DNA of 40,467 bases. Source: Halorubrum californiense DSM 19288 (lineage in GTDB: Archaea > Halobacteriota > Halobacteria > Halobacteriales > Haloferacaceae). Positions 16,037 to 24,269 of this stretch are shown in pieces. Each line of letters begins with the position of its first letter. The stretch's first letter is position 1. Both the position numbers and the translations under genes were made by a program. The stretch covers positions 137,833 through 178,299 of the forward strand of contig NZ_AOJK01000063.1 of assembly GCF_000336875.1 (NCBI RefSeq), written 5' to 3'. The notes beneath the pieces were generated by a model that saw only the letters and a program-made list of their open reading frames with translations, was not told the origin of the DNA and did not search any database.

Positions 16037-16834
16037 TTATAAGTACGCGAGCGGGACCATGAGCGCGCTGCCGAGCGCGCTGCCGCCGGCGAGGACGCGC
16101 TTGCCGCCGTGCGGGAGGTCGGCGCCCGTTTCGAGCGCCTCGGGGATGAACTCCGAGAGGACGAGGTAGATCATCGCGCCCGCCGCGAAGCCGAAGCCGT
16201 ACGGGAGGAACTCGCGGGCGTACCGCACGAACGCGAACGCGATCACGGCGCCGATCGGCTGCGGGAGGCTGGAGAACACCGACCACCACACCATCTTCCA
16301 CTTCGAGACGCCCATCGCGCGCAGCGGGATCGAGATAGCGGTTCCCTCGGGAATGTTGTGGATCGAGATGGCGACGGTCATGAACACGGCCAAGAGGGGG
16401 ACCGTGAAGCCGAACAGCGCCGTGCCGCCCTCGAGCCCGAGGTCCGCGAAGGAGACGCCGACCGCGATCCCCTCCGGAAAGCTGTGGACGGTCAACACGC
16501 CGAGGATCAGGACGAGCTTCCTGAAGTCCGCCTCCTCGTACTCCTTGGGGTCGATCTCGGCGTCCAGCAGCACCTCGTGGGCGACGATGACGAGGACGAC
16601 GCCCGCGAGCATGCCGATCCCGATCTCGGCGGGCGTCCCCTCCGCGAGCCCCTCCTGGACCAGTCCGAACAGCGACGCCGACAGCATGATCCCCGACGCG
16701 AACCCCCACAGCGCCACGTTCCCGCGGTCGCTGATCGTCTCGAAGAAGAAAAACGGAAGCGCGCCGATCCCGGTCGCCAGCGCCGTGACCAGTCCCGCGA
16801 CGAACACGAACGCGGAGGCGTCGAGGGAGATCAT
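16037..16834 (-). CDS. ZIP-family metal transporter
   Basis: 265-residue integral membrane transporter for divalent metals (Zn2+, Fe2+ or Mn2+), GufA/ZupT-like. About eight hydrophobic helices are visible. The metal-binding helices carry HSFPEGIAVG (about 142-151) and HNIPEGTAIS (about 183-192), and GIMLSASLFGLVQEG lies in the second/third helix. The loop between helices 3 and 4 is short (LLDAEIDPKEYEEADF) and lacks the His-rich stretch of many eukaryotic ZIPs. The start at 16834 (MISLDAS) was chosen because the upstream in-frame extension is Arg-rich and covers a TATA-like AAGTTATC about 30 bases upstream. Confidence 0.92.
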   Translation of the reverse strand: MISLDASAFVFVAGLVTALATGIGALPFFFFETISDRGNVALWGFASGIMLSASLFGLVQEGLAEGTPAEIGIGMLAGVVLVIVAHEVLLDAEIDPKEYEEADFRKLVLILGVLTVHSFPEGIAVGVSFADLGLEGGTALFGFTVPLLAVFMTVAISIHNIPEGTAISIPLRAMGVSKWKMVWWSVFSSLPQPIGAVIAFAFVRYAREFLPYGFGFAAGAMIYLVLSEFIPEALETGADLPHGGKRVLAGGSALGSALMVPLAYL

Positions 16835-16926
16835 CGCTCGCGTGGTACTACGCCGATCCGGGTGATAACTTCGGCGGCCGCCCCTACGTTCCGGGAATCG
16901 TCCGACGTCCCGTGCCGAACGCGACC

Positions 16927-17085
16927 TCAGCCGAGACCGCGAACCAGGCCGACGACGAACACGATCAGAAACAGCGTCGCGAGGAGCAGCAGCACGGTGA
17001 GCTTCGTCCCCGACGCGCGTCGGAGGCCGCGCGAGCCCCCGCAGCATTTCCCGTCGCCCCCCCCCGAACGGATCGGCGCGTTCAC
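16927..17085 (-). CDS. Small single-span membrane protein, last gene of the SipW-like operon
   Basis: A 52-codon ORF starting with GTG at 17085 that overlaps the TGA of the upstream stalk-protein gene by four bases (GTGA), the same coupling seen at the other junctions of this operon. Residues 1-20 are Gly-rich with a Cys-Cys pair (GGGDGKCCGGSRG). Residues 27-50 are a basic flank and one strong membrane helix (TKLTVLLLLATLFLIVFVVG), then VRGLG. It is too short for most gene finders. The function is unknown; a peptidase accessory subunit or small anchor is possible from context only. Confidence 0.7.
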   Translation of the reverse strand: MNAPIRSGGGDGKCCGGSRGLRRASGTKLTVLLLLATLFLIVFVVGLVRGLG

Positions 17086-17759
17086 GGCAGACCCCCCGCC
17101 CGCGAGCGCTCCGACGCGGACAGTCGATCGACCGCGGCCGGCCCGGGGCCTACCGCGGTCAGCGGGGCCGACAGATCGCTCGCGTTCTCCGCGGTCGCCG
17201 ACTCGTTCGCCGCCGGCTCGCTCGCGCTTGCCGGCTGATTCGGCGCCGACTCGGACGGACTCGACGCGTTTCCGGCGTCCGACCCCTTCGCCGGCGGCGC
17301 GGGCTCGGGCTCCGGGCTGTCGACCGCCGGCTCCGAGGCGTTGCCGGTGGGCGCAGATTCGTTGTCGTCGGTGGGCGCAGATTCGTTGTCGTCGGTGGGC
17401 GCAGATTCGTTGCCGCCCGTGGGTCCGGAGACGTTGCCGTCGGTGGGTGCCGATGCGTTACCGGTGGGATCGGAGGCGTTACCTCCAACGGGCGACGAGT
17501 CGTTCCGCTTCGGTTCGGACGCGTTCTCCGACGGTGCGGTCCCGTTCCCGCCGCCGGATTTCGTCTCGTTCCCGCCGCCGGCCGCGAATTCGGTGTCGGC
17601 CGACTCGTCGATCTGGCGCAGTTCGTCCGGTGTCTCGAACGTCGTCGTCACGTTGACGCCCGCCGTGAGGAGCGCGACGGTGGCCCCGCCGGCGAACGCG
17701 ACGCCCCACACCAGCACGGCCAGCGCGACGAGCGCGACGAGCCTGCGGTTCGCGGTCAT
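17082..17759 (-). CDS. Sequon-rich membrane-anchored stalk protein
   Basis: 225-residue protein with one N-terminal membrane helix (residues 7-32) and then a low-complexity Asn/Ser/Pro/Ala/Asp ectodomain. I count 15 N-X-S/T sequons (NVT, NET, NGT, NAS, NDS, NVS and NES types), so heavy N-glycosylation outside the cell is expected. Three 8-residue repeats containing NESAPT stand in tandem. The ATG overlaps the peptidase stop by one base (TGATG), and the stop overlaps the small membrane gene. Such a stalk could span the S-layer or act as glycosylated matrix. I recognise no family. Confidence 0.75.
   Translation of the reverse strand: MTANRRLVALVALAVLVWGVAFAGGATVALLTAGVNVTTTFETPDELRQIDESADTEFAAGGGNETKSGGGNGTAPSENASEPKRNDSSPVGGNASDPTGNASAPTDGNVSGPTGGNESAPTDDNESAPTDDNESAPTGNASEPAVDSPEPEPAPPAKGSDAGNASSPSESAPNQPASASEPAANESATAENASDLSAPLTAVGPGPAAVDRLSASERSRAGGLP
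17346..17417 (-). repeat. 24-bp in-gene tandem repeat (3 copies)
   Basis: The plus-strand unit is GGTGGGCGCAGATTCGTTGT followed by CGTC, at 17346-17369 and 17370-17393 (identical) and 17394-17417 (diverged at its end). It encodes the NESAPT repeats of the stalk protein. The identity points to recent duplication, so stalk length may vary between strains. Confidence 0.85.
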
Positions 17760-18877
17760 CAGTCACCCTCCCCCGCGGGCTCCGGGTGCGGCGGCGTCGT
17801 CGCGGACACGTGGCGACTCGACCCGTCGGGCTCCGCCTCCTCGATGATCCCCTCCGTGCCATCGCTGTCGGTGTCCGCATCGCTCTCGCTCGCTTTCGTC
17901 CCGCTCTCGCTCGCTTCCGTATCACTCTCGTCCGCTTCCTCACCGCCCTCGCCGGCGGGCAGCCCGGCCTCGGCATCCCCACCGTCGGCGGCCGCGGCCT
18001 GTTCCGCCGTCTCGGCCTCGGGGGCTGCCGTCGCGCCCCGACCGCTCCGGTCGAGGACCCCGCTCGCCGGCACCCACTCCGCGAGCGCGCCGAGCAGGAG
18101 CGTCGACGCGCCGATCGCGACCGATATCGCGGCAGCGGTCCGGAGTTCGAGCGCGACGGACACCGCGTACGGGGCGAACGCGGCGAGCACCGCAGCCGCG
18201 CCGCCGACCGCGTCGACCGAGACCCCGCCGGGCTCGTCCGCCGCGTCCGCCGTCCCCGTCGGTTCGGCCGCGACCGCGGAATCGCTCTCCGCCGCCGGAC
18301 CCTCACCGTCGCTCGGCTCGTCCACGGGATCGACGGTCCTCGCCGGTTGCGGCTCCGAGTCGCCGCGCCCGCCGACGATCGACCAGATCTCCGTGACCGC
18401 GAGGAGGCCGAATGGCAGTAGGACCAGCGTGACGAAGCCGATCCGGGTGCCCGCGAACTGGATCACGTAGCCGATGTACGGGATCGTCAGCGTCACGACG
18501 CCGACGAGGCTCCCGGCGACGACGAGCCCCGGATCCGGTCCCTCGTTGGCATCGCCCATCGTCTCGAACGCGAGCGTGCCGGCCTCGTCGACCACGCTTA
18601 TGACGCGATGGGTCACCGGCACCTCGCTCGTGCCCCGGACGAACGTGATCACGTCGCCCTCGGCGATCGCCGTCGGGTCGCGCTCGGCGACGATCACCAC
18701 GTCGCCCGGCGCGATGGCGGGCGTCATGCTCGCCGTGAGCACGACGAAGCTCTCGTCGGCGCCGACGACCTCGGGGGCCGCGTACACCGCGAACGGCGCG
18801 ACGAGCGCGATCAGCAGGACGATACCGAGTACGTTTGCCGCGCGTTTCGTCCGTGGTGATGTGAGTAGTTGGATCAT
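17759..18877 (-). CDS. SipW/ER-type signal peptidase I with extra C-terminal membrane domain
   Basis: 372-residue signal peptidase. After an N-terminal membrane helix (about 14-34) come box B SMTPAIAPGDVVIV with catalytic Ser50, box D VTHRVISV with His90 in place of the bacterial Lys, and box E GDAN (108-111). The Ser/His dyad is that of archaeal, eukaryotic ER and Bacillus SipW enzymes. A second helix lies at about 122-160. An acidic linker is followed by two more hydrophobic helices (about 222-268) and a long acidic Ser/Glu/Asp tail, which an ordinary SipW lacks. It sits between genes for camelysin-like proteins, its likely substrates. Both ends overlap neighbours by one base (TGATG). Confidence 0.9.
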   Translation of the reverse strand: MIQLLTSPRTKRAANVLGIVLLIALVAPFAVYAAPEVVGADESFVVLTASMTPAIAPGDVVIVAERDPTAIAEGDVITFVRGTSEVPVTHRVISVVDEAGTLAFETMGDANEGPDPGLVVAGSLVGVVTLTIPYIGYVIQFAGTRIGFVTLVLLPFGLLAVTEIWSIVGGRGDSEPQPARTVDPVDEPSDGEGPAAESDSAVAAEPTGTADAADEPGGVSVDAVGGAAAVLAAFAPYAVSVALELRTAAAISVAIGASTLLLGALAEWVPASGVLDRSGRGATAAPEAETAEQAAAADGGDAEAGLPAGEGGEEADESDTEASESGTKASESDADTDSDGTEGIIEEAEPDGSSRHVSATTPPHPEPAGEGD

Positions 18878-19986
18878 CAGTTCTCCTCCGTGCCGCACAG
18901 CGGCTCGCCGTCCGTGGTCGCGGCCGCAACGATCTCGTAGAGCCCGCCGTAGACGTCGCCGACCCGGAGCGGGACCGAACAGCTCGTGTGGATGTTGACG
19001 CCCGCCTGACTCCCGCCGCTGTTTCCGTTGCCATTGCCGCCGCCGTTGCCGTTCCCCCCGCCACCGCCGGTCTCCGGATCGGCGCTCGCCCCGTCATCGA
19101 GGTAGATGTTGGGGCCGATCCACCCCGGGTCACCGGTGGTCGGCGAGGCGGTCCCGTCGATCACGAACGTCTCGTCCGGGGCCACGTCGCCGTCGAACAC
19201 GGTCGTTCCGCCGGTGCCGTTGCCGCCCGCGCCGCCGCCGGTGGCGACGACGACCACGGTCGCCGGGTCGTCGCCCAGGTACCGGAGCGTGAGCGACCCG
19301 ACCGCGACGCCGTTCTCGTCCTCGCAGGGGACGCACGCGGAGGCGCACTCGGTCCCCGCGAAGGGGTTCGACCCCGCGGCGTCGGCCTCGGAGACGTGAC
19401 GACACTGCTCGGCGTACAGTCGGAAGGTCAGATCGGTCTCCGAGCCGGCGACCTCGTCGGGCGCGTCGGCCGGGAGATACGGGGACACCTCGACGAGGAT
19501 CGAACCGCCGTCCGGACCGGCTTCAAGACACCCGTCGTCGATCCGTCGCCCGCCCGCGAGCAGGCGTTCGACCTCGTCGAGGGGCCGGTGGCCGTCCGTC
19601 AGCGGCTCACCGTCGACGACGACCTCGACTTCGAGGGCGTCCCCGAGCGGGTCGTCCTCAGGACAGTCCGTCGCGAGCCACACCCGCACTGGGTTCGCCG
19701 ACGCCCCTATCTCGAACGTCCCGGGAACGGGGCGCTCGTCGAACGTCGTCCGGTTAACGGGGAACGGACCAACGGTGACGGTCCCGTCGGTGGGGTTCCC
19801 GTCGACCGTCAGTCCGACCTCGCCCGCGCCGAAGACGTTGTTCGGGAACGCCTCCCGGTCCGCGAGGTACGCGCCCGTTCCGAGTCCGCTCGCCATCCCG
19901 ACTGCGCCGACGCCGCCGATCCCGGCGAGCAGGCGGCGCCGGCTCAGTCCGCTCGGGCGCCGTCCGTCGTCGCTGTCGGGGTTCAT
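18877..19986 (-). CDS. SipW-signal camelysin-like surface protein with Gly-rich region
   Basis: 369-residue secreted protein. The signal region carries LSRRRLLAGIGGVGAVG followed by GLGTGAYLADREAF and NNVFGAGEVGLTVDG, the pattern recognised by SipW-type peptidases (GLGTxAYFxDxE, then a TAGxLDL-like strand). A beta-rich core follows, with Cys pairs (ASACVPCEDENG) and the family element YAEQCRH (about 200). The C-terminal part has a Gly/Asn-rich linker (GGGGGNGNGGGNGNG) and a final Cys-containing segment. It overlaps the upstream gene by four bases (ATGA). Likely a fibre or matrix subunit, or a cap. Confidence 0.8.
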   Translation of the reverse strand: MNPDSDDGRRPSGLSRRRLLAGIGGVGAVGMASGLGTGAYLADREAFPNNVFGAGEVGLTVDGNPTDGTVTVGPFPVNRTTFDERPVPGTFEIGASANPVRVWLATDCPEDDPLGDALEVEVVVDGEPLTDGHRPLDEVERLLAGGRRIDDGCLEAGPDGGSILVEVSPYLPADAPDEVAGSETDLTFRLYAEQCRHVSEADAAGSNPFAGTECASACVPCEDENGVAVGSLTLRYLGDDPATVVVVATGGGAGGNGTGGTTVFDGDVAPDETFVIDGTASPTTGDPGWIGPNIYLDDGASADPETGGGGGNGNGGGNGNGNSGGSQAGVNIHTSCSVPLRVGDVYGGLYEIVAAATTDGEPLCGTEEN

Positions 19987-20765
19987 GCGGCCCCTCCGTC
20001 GGCGTCGGTCGAACCGCTCGCGTCGGACCCGTCGTCCATCTCGAAGGGGTTCCCCTCGGCGTCGCACTCGTCCGCGATGAACTCCACGTCGAAGTCGACC
20101 GCGCCGCCCTGCCCCGCGTTGCCTCCCTCGCCGTCGAACTCCCAGGCGAAGGTCAGGCAGCGCTGTTCGCCGGGGCCGAGGCAGCCGTCGCCGAGGAGTC
20201 CCGGGCGCAGTTCGACCCCGTCCGCGAGCGCGGAGCCGTCGATGTCCGCGAGCGTCTCGTCGGTGATCAGTTCCCCGGCGCTCGCGAACTCGCCCTCGGC
20301 GCCGCCGCAGCTGCCGATGCCGAATATCCCGGTGTCCTGCCGGACGGTGAGCGTGACGCGCTCCGCGAGCGCGGCGCTCGCGGGGTCGAGGCCGTCGAGG
20401 TCGGGGTCGACCCGCAGCCACACGCGGGCGGTGTCCTCGGGGTCTTCGAGTCGGAGCCCGACGCTCGCGGTCCCGCGATCGTGCGGCAGCGCGTTCTCGA
20501 TGTCGACGAGCCGGATTCCGGCCGCGTCGACGTCGTCGATCGCGCCGACCGGACTCGAATCGACCGCGGTCCCGTTCTCCGTGCGGCGCCACCCGACGAG
20601 CAGATTAAACGGCGTGTCGGTCTGGGCGTACGTGTAGTCGGTGTACTCGTCCCAGTTGTCCGTTCCCGTCTGGCGTCCGGAGGCGGCCCCGACCGCCGCG
20701 AAGCCGATGGCTCCGGCGCCCGCGAGTGCCTCCCGCCGCGTGAGTCTCGATTCCTTCTGTGTCAT
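19983..20765 (-). CDS. Camelysin-like secreted protein, first gene of the peptidase operon
   Basis: 260-residue exported protein. The N-terminus MTQKESRLTRREALAGAGAI is a Tat-type signal; the precise SipW motif is weaker than in its neighbours (DTPFNLLVGWRR in place of TAGxLDL). The core resembles the neighbouring camelysin-like proteins: EDTARVWLRVDPDLDGLDPA, LTVRQDTG, CLGPGEQRCLTFAWEF and VDFDVEFIADEC. The start at 20765 follows a spacer with the 20-nt shared element at 20829-20848, so this is probably the first cistron of a five-gene transcript extending to 16927. No sign of truncation. Confidence 0.78.
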   Translation of the reverse strand: MTQKESRLTRREALAGAGAIGFAAVGAASGRQTGTDNWDEYTDYTYAQTDTPFNLLVGWRRTENGTAVDSSPVGAIDDVDAAGIRLVDIENALPHDRGTASVGLRLEDPEDTARVWLRVDPDLDGLDPASAALAERVTLTVRQDTGIFGIGSCGGAEGEFASAGELITDETLADIDGSALADGVELRPGLLGDGCLGPGEQRCLTFAWEFDGEGGNAGQGGAVDFDVEFIADECDAEGNPFEMDDGSDASGSTDADGGAA

Positions 20766-20828
20766 TGTGTGTCGTTCCGGCTCCGGACGGCCGTGTCGTC
20801 GATACCCTACGTACTCCAACCGCGCTCG

Positions 20829-20848
20829 TATGTATGCGCGTCCTACCC
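20829..20848 (-). promoter_or_regulatory. Shared 20-nt promoter element, copy 1 (peptidase operon)
   Basis: On the minus strand GGGTAGGACGCGCATACATA, ending 63 bases before the ATG at 20765. Two near-identical copies occur at 26060-26079 (plus) and 27650-27669 (minus). CATACATA could serve as the TATA box, with the upstream GGTAG part as a factor-binding site. Confidence 0.7.
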
Positions 20849-20942
20849 GCCCGGCCCGGTGGCCGTACCCGAGCGGTACGAGCCACATACCGATCCGTCG
20901 CAGCGAAGCGATCGGCGGGCGGCCGTCCCGGCCGTCGTCGGA

Positions 20943-22652
20943 TCAGGCCGGCTGTTCGGGGCCCGAGCCGTCGTTATGGCGCGCCTGCTCGGTGTAGAAG
21001 CCGAGGTCGAAGCCGAGCGTGTCGCCCTGGACCCCGTTACCCACGCCGATCGGGAGCTCCCATTCGAGCGCGACGCAGTGCATCACGCCGTCGCCCGCGA
21101 ACGGGTCGCGGTTCTCGTCGTCGGCCGGATCGGTCAGCTCGTCGTACGGCGTCGAGCGGTTCCCGTCGAGCGGGATCCCGTCGCCGCTCTCGAGCTCGTC
21201 GAGCACGTCCGCGAGCGAGCCATCGACGATGACCTTCTCCCGTCCGGTCTGTGCCGCGAGGTTCCCGAACACCGAGGGAATGACGAGCGGGTCGTCGACG
21301 TCGTTGAAGAACGCCGGATCGCCGCCCGACCCCCCCGCGGGGCCGGCCATCGACGACAGCACCGCATCGTCCGCGCTCCCGACCGAAATCGTGTACACGT
21401 TGGTCGCGGGGTTCGGCGACGCCGCGCGGGCGTCGTCGGCCGCGTCCACGGGGTCGGAGAACTGGGTGCTGCCGGTCCCGTTGAACGACTCCCCGTCCGA
21501 GAGGACGATGTTCCGGAACTCGACGCCGCCGCGGCCGTTCGCGTCGAGTTCGGCCTGTGCGTCGTCGACGCCCTCGCCGATGTACGTCCCCGTTGCGATG
21601 CCGCTCGCGTTCGAGAACGGGTCCGCGTCGCTGTCGTCGACGTCGGGGTCGTTGTTCGTCCCGCTGACGACGTTCGCGATCTTCTTCCGGAGCCCGTCGA
21701 GCGCGTCGTCGACGTCGTTGAGGTCGGCGGTCAGCGACTGGAGGATCCCGGTCCTGGGCTCGGTGTCGCCGCTCCCCTCGCCGTCGAAGTACGCGACGCC
21801 GACCTGGACGTCCGACCCCTGCGACCCGAGGTAGTCGACGAACCGGCGGGTACCGAGTTCGACGAGGTCGATCTTCGTCGTCTCGTCGTAGGTACTCCCG
21901 CCCACCGTGATCTCGTCTCCGCTCACCACGCCGCCGAACTCCTCGTACAGCATCGAGCCCGAGAAGTCGAGCGTCAGCATGATGTCGACCGGCTCCGCGC
22001 CGTCATACACGTTGTCGCAGTCCTCGTCGTACCAGAGCGTCGCCTCGATGGCGTCGCCGAGGTCGCCGAGGTTGTCGGGGTCGACCGCCAGCTCGGGCTC
22101 GGTGGCCGTCCCGCCGTCGCCGTCGACCATGTCCGCCTGCATCCAGATGTAGCCGGGGTTGTCACAGAGGTGAAGCGAGAAGGTGATCTCGCCGGAGTCG
22201 CCGGGCTTCACGTCGGTGAGCTGGACGAGCGTCTCCATCTCTTCGCCGGTGACGGGGTCCGTCCCGAAGTCGGCCTCCGACAGCGGGGGGATGTTCTCGC
22301 AGTCCAGTATCGGGAGGTTCGCGCCGTTGCTGTCCTCGTCGGTGTCGTCCGGGAAGTCGCTGTAGCTGAACTCCGTGCCGTCGATCTCGACCGACTGCTC
22401 GCCGTCGCGGTCGTGGTCGGGGTGCGCGCTGACGAACTGCCGGCCCTCGCCGAAGTCGTACGTCTGTTGCCAGTCGACGAGCAGGTCGAGCTGCCCGGCG
22501 GTGAGGGTGTTGCCCTCGAACGACTCGGTGTCGTTGAAGTACGCCGTCGTGCCGAGGCCCGCCCCCGCGGAGGCCACGCCGACCGCGCCGAGGCCCGCCA
22601 GCACGGTCCGCCGCGAGAGTCCGATGGTGTCCTTGTTGTCTCTGTCTGTCAT
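20943..22652 (-). CDS. SipW-signal camelysin-like protein with inserted von Willebrand A domain
   Basis: 569-residue secreted protein. Residues 9-45 hold the Tat-like and SipW-type signal (GLSRRTVLAGLGAVG, GLGTTAYFNDTESF), then TAGQLDLLV. The camelysin core runs to WYDEDCDNVYDG (about 208-218). A von Willebrand A domain (about 222-470) begins VDIMLTLDFSGSM with MIDAS residues Asp229, Ser231 and Ser233 and the later LSDG Asp386. The core then resumes (KVIVDGSLADVLDELESGDG) and ends with FYTEQARHND. A VWA with intact MIDAS binds a divalent metal and usually a protein or glycan ligand, so surface adhesion is plausible. Third in a row of three paralogs on this strand. Confidence 0.88.
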   Translation of the reverse strand: MTDRDNKDTIGLSRRTVLAGLGAVGVASAGAGLGTTAYFNDTESFEGNTLTAGQLDLLVDWQQTYDFGEGRQFVSAHPDHDRDGEQSVEIDGTEFSYSDFPDDTDEDSNGANLPILDCENIPPLSEADFGTDPVTGEEMETLVQLTDVKPGDSGEITFSLHLCDNPGYIWMQADMVDGDGGTATEPELAVDPDNLGDLGDAIEATLWYDEDCDNVYDGAEPVDIMLTLDFSGSMLYEEFGGVVSGDEITVGGSTYDETTKIDLVELGTRRFVDYLGSQGSDVQVGVAYFDGEGSGDTEPRTGILQSLTADLNDVDDALDGLRKKIANVVSGTNNDPDVDDSDADPFSNASGIATGTYIGEGVDDAQAELDANGRGGVEFRNIVLSDGESFNGTGSTQFSDPVDAADDARAASPNPATNVYTISVGSADDAVLSSMAGPAGGSGGDPAFFNDVDDPLVIPSVFGNLAAQTGREKVIVDGSLADVLDELESGDGIPLDGNRSTPYDELTDPADDENRDPFAGDGVMHCVALEWELPIGVGNGVQGDTLGFDLGFYTEQARHNDGSGPEQPA

Positions 22653-22661
22653 GATTGTGAT

Positions 22662-22699
22662 TCCCCGAAGGGAGTCCCACCGACGGAGTCGAACCGTCG
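22662..22699 (-). other. Hairpins in the spacer upstream of the VWA gene at 22652
   Basis: A short stem TCCC/GGGA (22662-22665 with 22670-22673) and a 6-bp stem CGACGG/CCGTCG (22681-22686 with 22694-22699) lie just upstream of the start codon. The next spacer upstream (24146-24190) has the same arrangement with different stem bases. Confidence 0.5.
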
Positions 22700-22771
22700 T
22701 CTCGGCCGCCCGCGCGGGTCCGGAATGGGAGATGCGGTCACGCCGCCCGACGCGGCGGCGTATTCAGCACG

Positions 22772-24136
22772 TCAGTCGCTGAACTCGACCGCGTCGCTGC
22801 TGTCGTAGAAGTCCGGCCCGACGGTAGGGTCGGCGTTGACCTTCGCGACGGGGCCTCCACCGCCCGTGCTCCCGTACCCGAGCAGGCGGAACGTCGACGA
22901 GATCTCGGCGTTCGGAACCCCGAACAGGATCGTGTTCCCGACCTTCGACGCGACGAAGCCCGCCGGGAGCTGTTCGGTCGCGCCGTAGCTCCCGCCGTTG
23001 TTCGGCTGGTACCCGAACGGGTCGTCGGGGAAGCCGGCGTTCGGCTGCCAGATGACCTGCCAGTCGTGCGTGCCGTCCGCGTCCGCGTCGACGATGACGG
23101 GGAGATTCGTGCTGGAGTAGTCCGCCGTGTCCAAGAAGTCCACGCCGTCGCCGTCGTCGACGAAGGTGAAGCTCAGAACGGTCTGGTTCTGGCCGAACGA
23201 GACGCTGGTGTAGACGTTCCCGTCGGTGGGGTTCGCGATCGACGAGCCCTTCCAGTCGTTGTCGTACGCGGTGACGACCGTCTCGTCGACGCAGGGGTTG
23301 TGTGTCCCGTCGTTGTGACGCGACTGGACGGCGTAGAACTCGAAGTCGAATTCGACGGAGTCCGTCTGGATTTCGTTTTCGACGCTCGTCGGCACCTCCC
23401 AGCTGAAGCAGACGCACTGTTCGTCGACGTTCGGCTCGCCCTCGACGAACGGCTCCGCGACGCCATCGAACGCGGGGCGGTCCGCGAGCGACGCGCCCGA
23501 GTCGCCGTCGGAGGAGAGCGCGACGCCTGCTTGGAGCGCCAGCATGACCTCCGCCAGCGATCCGGAGACGATCTCGTCGCCGATCACGTTTCCGCCCTCG
23601 CCATCGTCGGTACAGTACGAGACGGTTACCTGCATCGCGTCGGCGAGTTCGCCCTCGCCGGCGATCAGCCCGTCGCTGTCGTCGCCGAGCTGGTTGGTCT
23701 CTCCCTCCGCACTTGCCTCGGGCTCGGAGACCGTGTTCTCGTCGTTCGCGGTCAGCTCACCGCACATCCACATGTACGCGGGATTGTCGACGATCGAGAA
23801 GCAGAACTCGCCCTCGCCGGAGTCGCCGGGCTTCAGGTCGGAGACCTGAATGCTGAGCGGCTCGCCGTCGGTCTGTTGGCCGTCGATCCCGACGACGTTG
23901 CCGTCGACGAACGTACCCGGCTCCGTCGAGTAATCCCCGTAGCTGCCCTGGTCCTCGGAGTAGTCGACGTGGACGAACAGGTCGAGCGATCCCGCCGTCA
24001 GCGTGTTGTTCTCGAACGTCTCCGTGTCGTTGAAATACGCCGTCGTTCCCAGTCCTGCGCCCGCGGAGGCGACGCCGACCGCCCCGAGTCCGACCAGCAT
24101 CTTGCGCCGCGAGAGTCCGATTTTGTCGTCGTTCAT
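22772..24136 (-). CDS. SipW-signal camelysin-like protein with C-terminal beta domain
   Basis: 454-residue paralog of its two neighbours without a VWA domain. The signal IGLSRRKMLVGLGAVGVASA is followed by GLGTTAYFNDTETF and TAGSLDLFV. The camelysin core contains SDLKPGDSGEGEFCFSIVDN, VTVSYC, SGSLAEVMLALQAG (at the site where the others carry the VWA) and FDFEFYAVQSRHND (about 263-276). Residues 286-454 are an extra beta-rich domain with Asp-rich possible Ca2+ sites (VDDGDGVDFLD, VDADADGTHDW) and a Gly-rich stretch. Several Cys may form disulfides outside the cell. Likely a structural subunit of the same surface assembly; spacer hairpins and lack of a TATA box suggest co-transcription with the upstream paralog. 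Confidence 0.85.
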   Translation of the reverse strand: MNDDKIGLSRRKMLVGLGAVGVASAGAGLGTTAYFNDTETFENNTLTAGSLDLFVHVDYSEDQGSYGDYSTEPGTFVDGNVVGIDGQQTDGEPLSIQVSDLKPGDSGEGEFCFSIVDNPAYMWMCGELTANDENTVSEPEASAEGETNQLGDDSDGLIAGEGELADAMQVTVSYCTDDGEGGNVIGDEIVSGSLAEVMLALQAGVALSSDGDSGASLADRPAFDGVAEPFVEGEPNVDEQCVCFSWEVPTSVENEIQTDSVEFDFEFYAVQSRHNDGTHNPCVDETVVTAYDNDWKGSSIANPTDGNVYTSVSFGQNQTVLSFTFVDDGDGVDFLDTADYSSTNLPVIVDADADGTHDWQVIWQPNAGFPDDPFGYQPNNGGSYGATEQLPAGFVASKVGNTILFGVPNAEISSTFRLLGYGSTGGGGPVAKVNADPTVGPDFYDSSDAVEFSD

Positions 24137-24145
24137 GATGTGTTG

Positions 24146-24190
24146 TCCCCAATGGGGAACTCCCGACGGCGGTCGCGAACCGCCGCGTCG
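24146..24190 (-). other. Hairpins in the spacer upstream of the gene at 24136
   Basis: TCCCC/GGGGA (24146-24150 with 24154-24158) and GGCGGT/ACCGCC (24168-24173 with 24179-24184), the latter extended by CGAC/GTCG past a two-base bulge. The arrangement matches the hairpins at 22662-22699 with changed bases on both sides of the stem. Confidence 0.5.
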
Positions 24191-24269
24191 GCCGCCCGAA
24201 GGCGCCGAAGCGGGAACCGGGCGCGTCGCCCGGGCGTGAGCGGGGTCTCCCCGCCCGAAGTCTCCGCGT

